DNA from: Pseudeuparius sepicola
Taxonomy: Eukaryota > Arthropoda > Insecta > Coleoptera > Anthribidae
Length of the DNA: 64,000 bases
Direction: 5' to 3'
Assembly: GCA_963920635.1 (NCBI GenBank)
Contig: OY987300.1
Coordinates: 59,620,915 to 59,684,914, forward strand
Part shown: one piece after another, positions 63,212 to 64,000 of the stretch
Position numbering within the stretch: position 1 is the stretch's first letter
Layout: the number at the start of each line of letters is the position of its first letter
Position numbers and translations under genes: made by a program
The notes under the pieces: generated by a model
Databases searched by the model: none
What the model saw: only the letters and a program-made list of their open reading frames with translations
Told to the model about the DNA's origin: nothing

Positions 63212-64000
63212 CAGGGTGTTCCTTAATAACATGCTAATACTTAAGGGGGTTATTTTTGGGCCCATTTTAAGAAAAAAACTTCATATGAACGTATGTCGTA
63301 AACGTCCTAACTTTTGAGGTATAGGGCGTTAAAGTTCATTTTTTTAAATTGAATTTTGGCTACATCTCCCGAAATAATCAAGCTGCGGAACTGAAATTTG
63401 GCACTGCTATGTTTTTGGGGATGGAGAATAAGCTGAAAATGTCAATTTCACCGTATCTCACAGAGGGCGCCACTTGCGCTGTTTTTTGATCACGCTTTTA
63501 CGCGTAACTTTTTTGAGGTTATCTTTTTGGTCCTGCAGGTCCATCATTTTAGTGCATCTTTTCATTCTGCAAGAAAAAGGTACTCTTGTTTCATAACGAT
63601 TAAATCGACCGTTTGCGTTGAAATTACCAAAACGTGCCCCAAAACACCTGTTGATTCCAATATTCGAAACATAAAATGTTCACCTACTGCTTTCAAATGT
63701 TACAGATCAACTGTACATTCAAAATGATGAAAAAAATGCCAAATGGGCATTGGTCAAAACACCATTGGTTTTCTTGAAATAGAGTGTCCAAATTTTGTCA
63801 AATTCAATCCTTTCCATTTTGAAAGCGAATAATTTTTGGTACATTGTTCATAGGAATTTTTTCTCAGTTTAAATGGAACAGTTGATCTGTAAAACTTGAA
63901 GGTGGTAGGTGAAAATTTTATGTTTCGAATATTGAAGTCAACAGGTGTTTTGGAGAACGTTTTGGCAATTTCAAAGCAAACGGTTGATTTAATCGTTATG
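63212..64000. mobile_element. CAGGGTGTTCC-ended element, continuing past the window
   Basis: Starts CAGGGTGTTCCTTAATAAC directly after TA in the 3' LTR. An internal inverted repeat pairs about 63590-63720 with 63865-64000 (CATAACGATTAAATCGACCG against its complement at the edge). No coding motif. The right end is outside. Confidence 0.7.

Overview
The window is AT-rich arthropod nuclear DNA, almost certainly from an insect. Three things show this: short GT-AG introns, an ILP7-type (arthropod relaxin-like) insulin gene with the Drosophila dilp7 arrangement of B and A chains, and a dense, nested set of eukaryotic transposons. The order is not resolved. There is no bacterial signature and no CRISPR array.

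Region 1, 1 to about 13.7 kb: the right-hand part of an integrated Polinton/Maverick (adintovirus-like) element, running off the left edge. In order it carries the C-terminus of a capsid-type protein, a signal-peptide membrane protein, a BIR-RING inhibitor of apoptosis, an FtsK/A32-type packaging ATPase, a DUF8207-like protein, two tandem fibre-like proteins, a chromodomain integrase, an unknown protein, an unusual minus-strand CHHC zinc finger (Gtsf1/U11-48K type), protein-primed DNA polymerase B, a conserved unknown, a four-exon spliced gene, subterminal repeats with a tRNA-like sequence, and a small dicistron (OB-fold-like protein plus a 33-residue ORF). Many genes have a TATA box about 24-33 nt from an initiator (often TCAGT-like). 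Start codons, stops and poly(A) signals overlap as in a compact viral genome. All complete ORFs are open.

Region 2, 13.7 to 25 kb: the B- and A-chain exons of Ilp7 on the plus strand (first exon not found), followed by decayed transposon genes, a 689-bp tandem duplication and inverted repeats.

Region 3, 25 to 36 kb: foldback elements, an apparently intact Tc1/mariner-type transposon with 367-bp terminal repeats, two copies of a TTAA-flanked piggyBac-type MITE, and the last six exons of ALG8 on the minus strand. A coherent four-exon plus-strand gene lies inside the last ALG8 intron, next to a Penelope-like remnant.

Region 4, 36 to 46.4 kb: the 9.8-kb second intron of ALG8, holding a giant inverted repeat built of 176-bp units and split by a decayed non-LTR retrotransposon. 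ALG8 exons 1 and 2 lie at 46.0-46.4 kb. The seven exons join to 1533 nt, 510 codons plus stop, in frame throughout.

Region 5, 46.4 to 64 kb: divergent from ALG8 is a five-exon secreted, glycosylated coiled-coil protein (352 residues, unrecognised). A pogo/Tigger element follows, inserted into the arm of a long-TIR element. A Ty3/gypsy retrotransposon with about 2-kb LTRs comes next; its 3' LTR is cut by another TA-inserting element that leaves the window.
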